Below, in pieces: positions 23,045 through 31,221 of a DNA stretch of 36,563 nucleotides. The translations under genes were made by a program, and so were the position numbers. Source of the stretch: JAENVT01 sp039931555 (GTDB lineage Bacteria > Actinomycetota > Acidimicrobiia > Acidimicrobiales > Ilumatobacteraceae); the NCBI GenBank assembly GCA_039931555.1, contig JBDTRP010000029.1, forward strand, positions 1-36,563. Reading direction: 5' to 3'. Each line of letters starts with the position of its first letter. Position 1 is the stretch's first letter. Below the pieces are notes generated by a model. The model saw only the letters and a program-made list of their open reading frames with translations. It ran no database searches and was not told the origin of the DNA.

Positions 23045-24534
23045 AGCGCCACGAAGTGAGGCACTCTGTCGCCAGGCCCGCATTCGTAGCGGCCGGTGTG
23101 TGGTCATCCGTCTACATGTTGTTGTGGGCGACCGGGCAGCGCTTCTCGACGAAGTACCTCGACATCGCCTGGCAACTGATACCGATCGAGACCTTGCGTG
23201 AGGATCCGATCGGCAGCGTGTGGCACCTGCACATCCAGCCTCCACTGTGGAACCTGCTGGTGGGCGGGGTGCTGGCCTGGTCGCCCGCGCCGGACGCCAT
23301 CAGCCTGCAGGTGCTGCAGTTCGCATTCGGAGTGCTCGCCGTGGCCCTGCTGGCCTCGTTGCTCGCCCGCCTCTTCGGGCGGCCGTGGATCGGCGTCGTC
23401 CTCGCTACGGTGACGATGCTCGACCCGCAGGTGCTGGCCGGAGCGTTCACGCCGACGTACGACCTCCCCACGACGTGCGGTCTGATTGCGGTTCTGTGGC
23501 TCGTGGTCGTCAGGCCACGTTCTCCACGCATCACGCTGATGAGCCTCGCTGCTGTCGGCACCGCCGTGGTCCTGACGCGCACGGTATTCCATCCGGCCTG
23601 GTTGGTGTTGCTGCTACTGGTGTCGTGGTGGACCGTGCGGCGTTCGATCGATGCCCGACCGATCGTGTTGACTGTGGCAATGCCGCTCGTGCTGGTCGGC
23701 GGTTGGATGGTCAAGAACGAAGTGATGTTCGATCGACCGACGTTGTCGAGTTGGTTCGGGATGAACCTGCAACGAGCGGTCGTACCCATCGCAACCGACG
23801 ACCAGTTGGATACCTGGGCGGCGGCCGGCGACATCTCCGAGATCACCGCCAGCTATCCCAACGGATTCTTCCTCTTCAGCGGCTACGAACCGTACGTCGG
23901 CCCGTGCGTCCCTCGGCATACGAATCCGGCCACGGCCAACACCACCCGTCGAGGCGCCGACGCTCCACCCAACTTCAACGCAGAGTGCTTCTTGCCGATC
24001 TACGACATCGCCGGCGCGGACGCCCGGTGGGTCATCATCCACCACCCGTCGCTGTACCTCGAAGGTCGGTGGTGGGCGATACGAGCCTGGATCGGCGAGG
24101 CGCCACCCCCCTTGACGCCGACGTCTGGACTGTACGACGCCATGTGGCGGGCGTACCGAGTCGCCGAAATCGGCGTGCCGACCACCATTCCATCGGTCCG
24201 CTGGGCCGGTCTGCCGTTCGGCGCGTTCGACAACCCGACACACCTGTCCGCCGTGCAGGCGGCCACGACACTGCTGGTGATCGGCGCAGGGTTGCGCGCC
24301 GCGTGGCGGCGAGTGCGACGTCGACCATCGTCGCCGTGGATCCAGGTCGAGATCGTCGCCGCGTTGATCGTCGGATGGAACCTCGTCGTCGGTGTCCTGT
24401 TCGAGCTCGGCGAGCAGTTCAGGTTCCGCGCCACCACCGATCCGATCACGATCAGCATCGGTATCTGGCTCATCTGGCGACTGGTCGGCCACGTTCGATC
24501 GCCGCGAGCCGCTCCTCCGGAGCCGGTCGCATGA
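23041..24534 (+). CDS. Polytopic membrane protein, probable GT-C glycosyltransferase
   Basis: A 497-residue membrane protein with about ten helices. Its first outer loop reads TKYLDIAWQLIPIETLRED then SVWHLHIQPPLWNLLVG, which resembles the acidic and P-P-L motifs of dolichol/polyprenyl-phosphate-sugar-dependent (GT-C, PMT/ArnT-like) transferases. A large extracytoplasmic loop (about 245-360) contains cysteines (GPCVPRH, AECFLPIYD). The ATG at 23041 overlaps the PlsY-like stop by 4 nt, and its own stop overlaps the OYE gene by 4 nt, so the three are translated as one unit. Mycofactocin is normally glycosylated by cytoplasmic MftF, which is absent here; whether this protein modifies the cofactor is speculation. 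No closer family is recognised. Confidence 0.75.
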   Translation: MKRHEVRHSVARPAFVAAGVWSSVYMLLWATGQRFSTKYLDIAWQLIPIETLREDPIGSVWHLHIQPPLWNLLVGGVLAWSPAPDAISLQVLQFAFGVLAVALLASLLARLFGRPWIGVVLATVTMLDPQVLAGAFTPTYDLPTTCGLIAVLWLVVVRPRSPRITLMSLAAVGTAVVLTRTVFHPAWLVLLLLVSWWTVRRSIDARPIVLTVAMPLVLVGGWMVKNEVMFDRPTLSSWFGMNLQRAVVPIATDDQLDTWAAAGDISEITASYPNGFFLFSGYEPYVGPCVPRHTNPATANTTRRGADAPPNFNAECFLPIYDIAGADARWVIIHHPSLYLEGRWWAIRAWIGEAPPPLTPTSGLYDAMWRAYRVAEIGVPTTIPSVRWAGLPFGAFDNPTHLSAVQAATTLLVIGAGLRAAWRRVRRRPSSPWIQVEIVAALIVGWNLVVGVLFELGEQFRFRATTDPITISIGIWLIWRLVGHVRSPRAAPPEPVA

Positions 24535-26390
24535 CGAACCTGTTGAACCCGCTGTCGCTCGGCCCGTGCCAGGCAGCGAATCGGGTGATGTTCGGCCCGC
24601 ACGTCACGAACCTCGGCGACGACGAACGCCGCTTCACGGCTCGGCACACCGCGTACTACGCCAGGCGAGCCGCAGGAGGTTGCGGTGTCATCGTGACCGA
24701 AGGCGCCAGCGTGCACGACAGCGATTGGCCGTACGAGCGGGCCCCGCTCGCCCAAGCATGCGGGCCAGGCTTGCGGGCGATTGCCGATGCCTGCCACGAG
24801 CACCACACCCTCGTCATCGCCTCGCTCGACCACGCCGGCGGGCAGGGCAGCAGCGCCTACAACCAGCGACCACTTTGGGCTCCGTCTCGCGTGCCGGAGG
24901 TCAACAGTCGCGAGACGCCGAAGTGGATGGAGACCACCGACATCGAGGCGGTGATCGCCGGGTTTGCGACCGGCGCGGCGATCGCAACGGAAGCCGGTTG
25001 CGACGGTGTCGAGATCAACGCCGGCCAACACAGCTTGGTGCGCCAGTTCCTGTCGGGCCTGACGAACCACCGCGACGACGCCTGGGGCCGGGACCGCATG
25101 CACTTCGCTCGCCAGGTCATCGAGGCCGTGCGACCGCACGCGCCACTGCTCGGGCTGCGCCTGAGCTGCGACGAACTGGCGCCGTGGGCAGGTATCACGC
25201 CGGAGATGGCGCCTCAGATCGCAGCCACGCTCGTCGCTGCCGGCATCGACTACCTCGTGGTCGTACGCGGCTCGATCTATTCCGCGGAACAGACCCGACC
25301 CGACTTCCACCAGGCGACCGGCTTCAACATCGACGTGTGCCGTGCGGTGAAGGCGGCCATTCCCTCGACACCGGTCTTCCTCCAGGGATCAGTGGTCGAG
25401 TGCGGTCAAGCGGAGTGGGCGGTCCGAGACGGAGTCTGCGACGCCGTGGAGATGACCCGAGCCCAGATCGCCGACCCTGATCTGGTGGCCAAGCTCGTGG
25501 CCGAGCATGCCGACACCATCCGGCCGTGCATCCGCTGCAACCAGGTGTGCCAGGTACGCGACGTGCGCAACCCGATCGTCAGTTGCGTCGGCGAGCCGTC
25601 GGCAGGACGCGAGACCGAGGACCCCGACTGGTACGTGCCGACGACGATGCCGCGCGATGTCGTGGTTCTCGGCGGCGGTGTGGCGGGATTGGAGACCGCA
25701 CGCGTCAGCGCGATGCGCGGGCATCGTGTGTCCGTCTACGAGATAAGGGATCGCGTCGGCGGGCTTGCTGCGATCGCCGGGCCCGGCGCGGCGCTGGCCG
25801 CATGGCTCGAGGCGGAGTGTCGTCGCCTCGGCGTCGCAATCACCACAAGCGCACGTTCAATACCCGGGGGTGACCTGATCGTGCAATGCACCGGGGCGCG
25901 GCGAGGGCGTCGGGAGTACCAGATCGACGACCCACAGATGGTCTTCGACATCGTCGACGTGCGCCGAGGGGTCGAGTTGCCCGCGGGCAAGATCGCGCTG
26001 TTCGATCCGATCGGCGGACCGATCGCCGTGGCGTTGGCCGAGGAACTGGGCGATCGGGCGATCCTGATCACGCAGGATCACATTGCCGGGAACGAACTGA
26101 CGCGCACCGGCGACCTGGCACCGGCCAATGTCCGCCTCGCCCAGCGCGGCGTCACCATCGAACGGCGAACGCTGTTGCGCACCGTGCTCGCAGGGTGGGT
26201 CGAGGTCGAGGATCGGTTCACCGGCCAACGTCGCCGGATCGTTTGCGCGGCGCTGGTCGACTGCGGATTTCGCCTGCCGACCGACGCAATTTCCGGAGCG
26301 GATCTCGTGGCCGGTGATTGCGTCGCACCGCGCACGATCTACGAGGCGGTGCTCGAAGGCCGGCGGGCGGCGTTGGCCACCGACGCGTAA
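24531..26390 (+). CDS. Mycofactocin-associated FadH/Old-Yellow-Enzyme family oxidoreductase
   Basis: A 619-residue flavoprotein of the 2,4-dienoyl-CoA reductase/OYE class. Domains: FMN barrel (about 1-330; NPLSLGPCQAANRVMFGPH, and DGVEINAGQHSLVRQFLSGL), a 4Fe-4S site with the four cysteines of CIRCNQVC...SC (about 327-349), and a C-terminal FAD/NAD(P) part with VVVLGGGVAGLETARVSAMR. The variant INAGQHS replaces the usual IHGAHGY of FadH and marks the group described as occurring near mycofactocin genes in Actinobacteria. In those systems a link to cofactor reoxidation or to a mycofactocin-dependent pathway is assumed, not proven. The ATG at 24531 overlaps the previous stop. The C-terminal dehydrogenase half is shorter than in FadH. 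Confidence 0.9.
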   Translation: MTNLLNPLSLGPCQAANRVMFGPHVTNLGDDERRFTARHTAYYARRAAGGCGVIVTEGASVHDSDWPYERAPLAQACGPGLRAIADACHEHHTLVIASLDHAGGQGSSAYNQRPLWAPSRVPEVNSRETPKWMETTDIEAVIAGFATGAAIATEAGCDGVEINAGQHSLVRQFLSGLTNHRDDAWGRDRMHFARQVIEAVRPHAPLLGLRLSCDELAPWAGITPEMAPQIAATLVAAGIDYLVVVRGSIYSAEQTRPDFHQATGFNIDVCRAVKAAIPSTPVFLQGSVVECGQAEWAVRDGVCDAVEMTRAQIADPDLVAKLVAEHADTIRPCIRCNQVCQVRDVRNPIVSCVGEPSAGRETEDPDWYVPTTMPRDVVVLGGGVAGLETARVSAMRGHRVSVYEIRDRVGGLAAIAGPGAALAAWLEAECRRLGVAITTSARSIPGGDLIVQCTGARRGRREYQIDDPQMVFDIVDVRRGVELPAGKIALFDPIGGPIAVALAEELGDRAILITQDHIAGNELTRTGDLAPANVRLAQRGVTIERRTLLRTVLAGWVEVEDRFTGQRRRIVCAALVDCGFRLPTDAISGADLVAGDCVAPRTIYEAVLEGRRAALATDA

Positions 26391-26432
26391 TTCGGCGTGT
26401 GAACACAGTGGTCAGTCGCCAGACTGGGTCGC

Positions 26433-27167
26433 ATGGGGGATGCAGTACTCGAAGCGCGTGGTCTGCGCAAGACGTTCAAGAGCGTCGAGGCCGTCCGCGG
26501 CGTCGACGTGGTCGTCGAACGAGGTGAGCGCGTCGGGCTGCTCGGGCCGAACGGCGCCGGGAAGACGACCACGCTGTTGATGCTGCTCGGGGCAATCACC
26601 CCCGACGGCGGCACCATCCGCATCGACGGCTTCAAGCTGCCACGCCAACGATCGAAGGCGATGACCAAGGTCGGCTTCGCCGCCGGCTACCTGCCGATGC
26701 CGGATCGTCTCAAGGTTCGCGAGGCGCTCGGCGTCTTCGCCGGGTGGTACGGCCTGCGCCGCCCGCAGGCCGCGGTCGACATCGCCCTCGAACGCTTCGG
26801 TATCACCGACCTCTCCGACCGGCTGTCGAGCCGGTTGTCGAGCGGGCAACGCACGCTGGTCGGCATCGTCAAGGCGACGCTGCACGAACCCAGCCTGCTC
26901 GTGCTCGACGAACCGACCGCCTCGCTCGATCCCGACATCGCCCTCCGAGTGCGCACGGCGTTGCTCGGCTATTGCGAGTCGACAGGCGCGGCGCTGCTCG
27001 TGACCAGCCACGACATGCGCGAGGTGGAGATGCTGACCGAGCGGGTGATGTTCTTGGCTCGTGGAGAAGTCGTGGCCAACGACACGGCGGCGATCGTCGC
27101 CAGCACCTACGGGCACGACAACCTCGAAGACGTCTTCTTGTCACTAGCAGAAACCCACCGGCGATGA
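26433..27167 (+). CDS. ABC transporter ATP-binding protein (exporter type)
   Basis: A 244-residue ATPase with Walker A GLLGPNGAGKTTTLLMLLG, Q-loop replaced by GYLPM, signature LSSRLSSGQRTLVGIVKATL (LSSGQ), Walker B LLVLDEPTASLDPD and switch histidine TSHDMREVE. The architecture is that of DrrA/NatA-like drug or lipid exporters. It couples with the permease through a 4-nt ATGA overlap. The ATG at 26433 follows a CAGACT -10-like box (26420-26425). The upstream 42 bp gap shows no terminator. Confidence 0.93.
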   Translation: MGDAVLEARGLRKTFKSVEAVRGVDVVVERGERVGLLGPNGAGKTTTLLMLLGAITPDGGTIRIDGFKLPRQRSKAMTKVGFAAGYLPMPDRLKVREALGVFAGWYGLRRPQAAVDIALERFGITDLSDRLSSRLSSGQRTLVGIVKATLHEPSLLVLDEPTASLDPDIALRVRTALLGYCESTGAALLVTSHDMREVEMLTERVMFLARGEVVANDTAAIVASTYGHDNLEDVFLSLAETHRR

Positions 27168-27952
27168 GCCTCCACCGCATCCGCGTCGTGATCCGGCGCC
27201 ATCTCTACGTGCTGTGGAGGGCCCCGCACCGTTGGTTCGACATCGCCTTCTGGCCGCTGATGGATGTGATCCTGTGGGGCAGTCTCGGCACCTACGTCGC
27301 CCAGCAAGACGCAACCAGCAGGGCGTCGGCGCCCTTCCTGATCGGCGGGGCGATGATGTTCCACGTGCTCTTCCAGAGCCAGATCGCGGTAGCCACCGGT
27401 TTCATGGAAGAGACGTGGAGCCGCAACCTGATGAACGTGCTGACCACCCCGGTCACCGAGTTCGAGTACATCGCCGGCACCGCCATCCTCGGCATCGCCA
27501 AGGTTGTGGCCGCGCTCGGCGTCGTGTCGATCACGGCATACGCGTTCTTCAGGTTCGACACCACCGCGGTCGGGTGGTCGCTCGTGCCGATCTCGCTGAT
27601 CCTGATGATCGTCGGTTGGGGCCTCGGCATCGCCGGGATCGGGGCCGTCCTCCGGTTCGGCCAGGGAGCCGAGATCATCACCTGGGGCAGCAACTTCCTC
27701 CTGATGGCCCTGTCCGGCGCGTTCAACCCGGTCGAATCGCTGCCCCGGGTGCTGCGGCCCATCTCCAAGGTGCTGCCGAGCACCCAGGCCTTCGACGCCA
27801 TGCGCCAAGTGCTGGCGGGCAAACCGTTGCCAACCCGCAGCATCGCCACGGGCCTGGTCGGTTCGGTGTTCTTCGTGGTCGGCGGGTTCAGCTTCTCGTG
27901 GCTGATGCTGCGCAGCTTCCGTCGCCGGGGCTTCATCACCCGCTTCTCGTAG
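27164..27952 (+). CDS. ABC-2 type transporter permease
   Basis: A 262-residue permease with six helices, of the ABC-2 family. The N-terminal half has the WRAPHRWFDIAFWPLMDVIL start and a conserved SRNLMNVLTTPVTEFEYIAG coupling helix; the C-terminal half has ALSGAFNPVESLP with LPSTQAFDAMRQVL, the family signature. It forms an exporter with the ATPase; the substrate is unknown. The ATG at 27164 overlaps the ATPase stop by 4 nt. The next gene (28014) is 61 nt downstream behind its own promoter-like box. Confidence 0.92.
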   Translation: MSLHRIRVVIRRHLYVLWRAPHRWFDIAFWPLMDVILWGSLGTYVAQQDATSRASAPFLIGGAMMFHVLFQSQIAVATGFMEETWSRNLMNVLTTPVTEFEYIAGTAILGIAKVVAALGVVSITAYAFFRFDTTAVGWSLVPISLILMIVGWGLGIAGIGAVLRFGQGAEIITWGSNFLLMALSGAFNPVESLPRVLRPISKVLPSTQAFDAMRQVLAGKPLPTRSIATGLVGSVFFVVGGFSFSWLMLRSFRRRGFITRFS

Positions 27953-28013
27953 GGTCGCACCAACCGCGCGATGCCGCCGATCCCGGTACCCGACCCGCCA
28001 GACTGAACACCTC

Positions 28014-29834
28014 ATGACGACACATCGACCCGCCGCCGTCCTGTGGGATCTCGACGGCACCCTGGTCGACACCGAGCCCTATTGGATCGAGTGCGAGTTC
28101 GAGTTGGTCGAGGCGCACGGAGGCACGTGGAGCCACGACCACGCGCACTCGATCGTCGGCAGCGACCTGCGCGACTCGGCCCGCTACATCCGTGAGCACG
28201 GTGACGTGGACCTGCCGATCGACGAGATCGTCAACCAACTGCTCGACGGTGTGATCGCCCGCGTGCGCCGGCAGGTGCCGTGGCGACCCGGGGCGCGCGA
28301 CCTGCTGGCGGAACTGCGGGTCGAGAAGATCCCGTGTGCGCTGGTGACCATGTCGTGGCGCAGGCTGGCCGATGCGATCGTGGCCGAACTTCCGCCGGGC
28401 TCGTTCGCAGCGACGATCGTCGGCGACGAGGTGCGCCGCGGCAAGCCGCACCCCGAGCCATACCTCGCCGCCGCCCGTGCCCTGTCGGTTTCGCCGCGGG
28501 ATTGTGTGGCGCTTGAGGACTCGCCGACCGGTGTGCGCTCGGCGACCGCGGCCGGGTGTCACGTCGTGGCGATTCCCCACATCGTCGATGTGCCGGCGGG
28601 TCGCGGTCATCGCCAGGTCGGCTCGCTGGCCGAACTGCACGTCGACAACCTGATCGTGCCGCAGGCTCGGCGGCGCGGCCTGGCGCTGTCCGCCAGCGTG
28701 TTTCTCTTGGCGTTGGCCGGCGCAGGCTTCGTGGCGACGCGACCTGATCCCCCGTCGCCACCGCCACCGATCGACATCCCGATCGACGCGTGGGCGCCGT
28801 ACTGGGCCCTGTCCGACGCGCAGCAGTCACTGGCGACCAACGGCCGGATGCTGCGTGAGGTCTCGCCGTTCTGGTACTCGACGCACGATGCCACGACCAT
28901 CACCGTCGATGGCAACCTGGCGCCCGAAACCGCTGCCGGCTTCGTGTCGGCGGCCCGCTCGGCGGGCACGAAGGTCGCGCCCTCGATCGTCGACGCGATG
29001 CCCGCCGGCGGCATGGCCGCGATGCTCGCCGACCCGACCGCCCGTTCCACGCACGTCGCCGCAATCGCCGACCTGGCCGCGACCAACGGCTTCGACGGCA
29101 TCGACATCGACTACGAGCAGTTCGCCTTCGCGGACAGCAAGGCCACATGGGAAACGACCCGTCCACTGTGGATCGACTTCATCACCGAGCTCGGCAACCG
29201 GCTGCACGCCGATGGCCGCACGCTGACAGTCAGCGTGCCGTACATCAACGACAGCGGACGCTCCGATACCAGCGGGTATTGGGTGTACGACTACAAGGGC
29301 ATGGCTCCGCATGTCGACCGGATCAGGATCATGGCCTACGACTACTCGACCGGCAAGGCTGGGCCGATCGCTCCGATGGCGTTCGTGCGCCAGGCGATCT
29401 CGGCCGCCAAGAAGGCCGTTGGCGACGACAGCAAGCTGGTGCTCGGTATCGCGCTGTACGGCTACAACTGGCCGATCGCTACGGTGGGGACATGTCCAGC
29501 CGACCAAGAAGGGAAGACCGGCGTGACCCAACGGAACATCGACGACTTGCTCGCCAAACGAACGGCCACGCCGGTGTTTGATCCCGTGACTGCCGAGTCC
29601 TCGTTCACCTATCAATTGGAAGTCACCGACGGAACTGCAACCTGCACGCAGACGCGCGAAGTGCACTACGTCGACGCCGAGGGCGCTCGCCAACGCATCG
29701 ACCTGGCCCGCACCGAACGGCTCGGCGCTGTCTCGCTGTGGGCGCTCGGCTTCGACGCTCCGGCGACCTGGCAGAGCATCGCCCAGTTGGCACGGATCCC
29801 CGGGTCGACCACGACATCGGTCGCCGCACCATGA
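28014..29834 (+). CDS. HAD phosphatase - transmembrane - GH18 fusion protein
   Basis: One uninterrupted 606-residue frame. Residues 1-214 are a HAD-family phosphatase/phosphoglucomutase-like domain with DLDGTLVDT (D12, D14), VTMSWRR, KPHPEPYL and ALEDSPTG. Residues about 220-243 are a membrane helix (LALSASVFLLALAGAGFVAT) and a Pro-rich stalk. Residues 260-595 are a glycoside hydrolase 18 domain related to spore-type N-acetylglucosaminidases, with DGIDIDYE (D361, D364, D366, E368) and LGIALYGYNW. Predicted topology: cytoplasmic phosphatase, extracytoplasmic hydrolase. An in-frame GTG at 28656 could start the GH18 part alone, but no ribosome site or -10 box precedes it. The ATG follows a CAGACT box by nine bases; the gene overlaps the next by 4 nt. 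The fusion is unusual; a joining of two genes by stop loss is possible. Confidence 0.85.
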   Translation: MTTHRPAAVLWDLDGTLVDTEPYWIECEFELVEAHGGTWSHDHAHSIVGSDLRDSARYIREHGDVDLPIDEIVNQLLDGVIARVRRQVPWRPGARDLLAELRVEKIPCALVTMSWRRLADAIVAELPPGSFAATIVGDEVRRGKPHPEPYLAAARALSVSPRDCVALEDSPTGVRSATAAGCHVVAIPHIVDVPAGRGHRQVGSLAELHVDNLIVPQARRRGLALSASVFLLALAGAGFVATRPDPPSPPPPIDIPIDAWAPYWALSDAQQSLATNGRMLREVSPFWYSTHDATTITVDGNLAPETAAGFVSAARSAGTKVAPSIVDAMPAGGMAAMLADPTARSTHVAAIADLAATNGFDGIDIDYEQFAFADSKATWETTRPLWIDFITELGNRLHADGRTLTVSVPYINDSGRSDTSGYWVYDYKGMAPHVDRIRIMAYDYSTGKAGPIAPMAFVRQAISAAKKAVGDDSKLVLGIALYGYNWPIATVGTCPADQEGKTGVTQRNIDDLLAKRTATPVFDPVTAESSFTYQLEVTDGTATCTQTREVHYVDAEGARQRIDLARTERLGAVSLWALGFDAPATWQSIAQLARIPGSTTTSVAAP

Positions 29835-30673
29835 CCACCTACGGCGTGATGTTCCGCAGGGAGTGGCCGACCGATCGGTTGATGGACTACGCCCGCCTGG
29901 TCGAATCGCACGATCTCGACGAGATGTGGGTCGTCGAGGACCTCACCTTCCACGGTGGCTTCACCCAGGCCACTGCAGCACTGGCGGCCACCACTCGTCT
30001 CAATGTCGGCATCGGCATCGCCCCGGCTGTGGTTCGCAACGCTGCCTACACCGCGATGGAGATCGCCACGCTCGCGCAGATGTTCCCGGGCCGCTTCCAC
30101 ATGGGCTTCGGCCACGGTGTCGACTTCTGGATCGAGCAGGTCGGCGCGGTTCCGACATCGTGGATGTCGTCGCTGCGTGAAACCGTCGTCGCCACCACCC
30201 GGTTGCTCGAAGGAGACACCGTCACGCTCGACGGTGACCACGTGCATCTCGACGCCGTTCAGCTGGCGCATCCGGCACAGGTCGTGCCCCCGATCTCCCT
30301 CGGCGTGCGCGGCCCGCGCTCGATGGCGCTGGCCGCCGAGGTCGGCGCTGGCGTGATCTTCGCCGAGTGGTCCGGACCGCGCTACCTCCAGCAGGTGCGT
30401 GCCCAGATCGGCGATGCGCCGAAGTTCACTGCGTTCGTCCAGGCCAGCACCGATGTCGACGCGCTCGATGCGATGATGGCCGAAAAGATGGCCCTGCCCC
30501 GGTTCGCCAGCCAGCTTTCTGCCTACGGCGACGAACTGGTGCCGCTCGATGAGCTGGTCATCGGCGGTGACCCCTCCACATGGATCTCCCAAGCTCAGCG
30601 CTGGGTGGCGGCCGGCGCCGGCACCGTGATCTTCTGTCCGTTGCCCACCGACCCCGTGGAGCTGCCACTATGA
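29831..30673 (+). CDS. LLM-class (luciferase-like, probably F420-dependent) oxidoreductase
   Basis: A 280-residue TIM-barrel flavoenzyme of the luciferase-like monooxygenase class. In actinobacteria most short members of this kind use coenzyme F420. Recognisable parts are the N-terminal strand GVMFRREWPTDRLMDYARLV, the DLDEMWVVED segment, the RLNVGIGIAPAVVRN loop with FPGRFHMGFGHGVDFWIEQV, and the VPPISLGVRGPRSMALAAEV nucleotide-binding region. The ATG at 29831 overlaps the previous gene and the stop overlaps the next one, so it belongs to a three-gene operon. The length (usual 280-350) is at the short end. The substrate is unknown. Confidence 0.9.
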   Translation: MTTYGVMFRREWPTDRLMDYARLVESHDLDEMWVVEDLTFHGGFTQATAALAATTRLNVGIGIAPAVVRNAAYTAMEIATLAQMFPGRFHMGFGHGVDFWIEQVGAVPTSWMSSLRETVVATTRLLEGDTVTLDGDHVHLDAVQLAHPAQVVPPISLGVRGPRSMALAAEVGAGVIFAEWSGPRYLQQVRAQIGDAPKFTAFVQASTDVDALDAMMAEKMALPRFASQLSAYGDELVPLDELVIGGDPSTWISQAQRWVAAGAGTVIFCPLPTDPVELPL

Positions 30674-31173
30674 ACATCGATACCGATCAACGCACTCGCC
30701 TGGCGGCACGCCGCGCCGAGCTCAGCACCCAGTACCTCGCGCCGCGAGCCGAGCGCCCCGTCAGCACCGCACGCGGTGTGCACCACATCGCCCTCATCAG
30801 CAGCGACGTCGAACGCACCGTGCAGTTCTTCCAAGGTGTGCTCGGCTTTCCATTGATCGAGATGTTCGAGAACCGCGACTACGAGGGCTCGACGCACTTC
30901 TTCTTCGACATCGGCCACGGCAACACGCTGGCGTACTTCGATCTGCCCGGCCTCGACCTCGCGCCCTATCAAGAGGTGCTGGGCGGGCACCACCATCTGG
31001 CGATCTCCGTCGAGCGCTCCACGTGGGAGCAGCTGAAGGCGCGCCTCGACGAGGAGCATGTCGAGTACGCCCACGTCGACGGCTCGTCGCTGTACTTTCG
31101 CGGACCCGACGGCGAGCGTTTGGAGCTGATCAGCGATCCGCTGATGGAGATGTACGGAAACTCCGTCGGGTGA
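30670..31173 (+). CDS. VOC-family (glyoxalase/dioxygenase fold) protein
   Basis: A 167-residue protein with a leading helix (about 1-35) and one vicinal-oxygen-chelate domain: RGVHHIALISSDVERTVQFF, GFPLIEMFENRDYEG, then GHHHLAISVER and SLYFRGPDGERLELISDP. The metal-ligand histidine (HHIAL), second histidine (HHLAI) and glutamate (RLELI) of ring-cleaving or glyoxalase-like enzymes are present. The ATG at 30670 overlaps the luciferase-like gene by 4 nt, so the two probably act in one pathway, for example on a common aromatic or aldehyde substrate (inference). Confidence 0.9.
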   Translation: MNIDTDQRTRLAARRAELSTQYLAPRAERPVSTARGVHHIALISSDVERTVQFFQGVLGFPLIEMFENRDYEGSTHFFFDIGHGNTLAYFDLPGLDLAPYQEVLGGHHHLAISVERSTWEQLKARLDEEHVEYAHVDGSSLYFRGPDGERLELISDPLMEMYGNSVG

Positions 31174-31192
31174 CGGCGGGATGCCCGGAATA

Positions 31193-31206
31193 GTTGTGCG
31201 CGCAAC
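31193..31206. promoter_or_regulatory. Imperfect palindrome upstream of the pirin gene
   Basis: GTTG-TGCGCG-CAAC, 4-bp arms with a nearly symmetric centre, lies in the 48-bp gap before the pirin start. It could be an operator; no -10 box can be placed with confidence. The pirin ribosome site GGAGAG is at 31213-31218. Confidence 0.3.
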
Positions 31207-31221
31207 CATGTTGGAGAGATC

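Noticed and set aside
23220..24530. Extension of the OYE frame upstream, giving a 1056-residue protein
   Set aside because: The extension is the wrong frame of the GT-C-like gene (Arg/Pro/His-rich); the OYE homology starts at the ATG at 24531 in an ATGA overlap.
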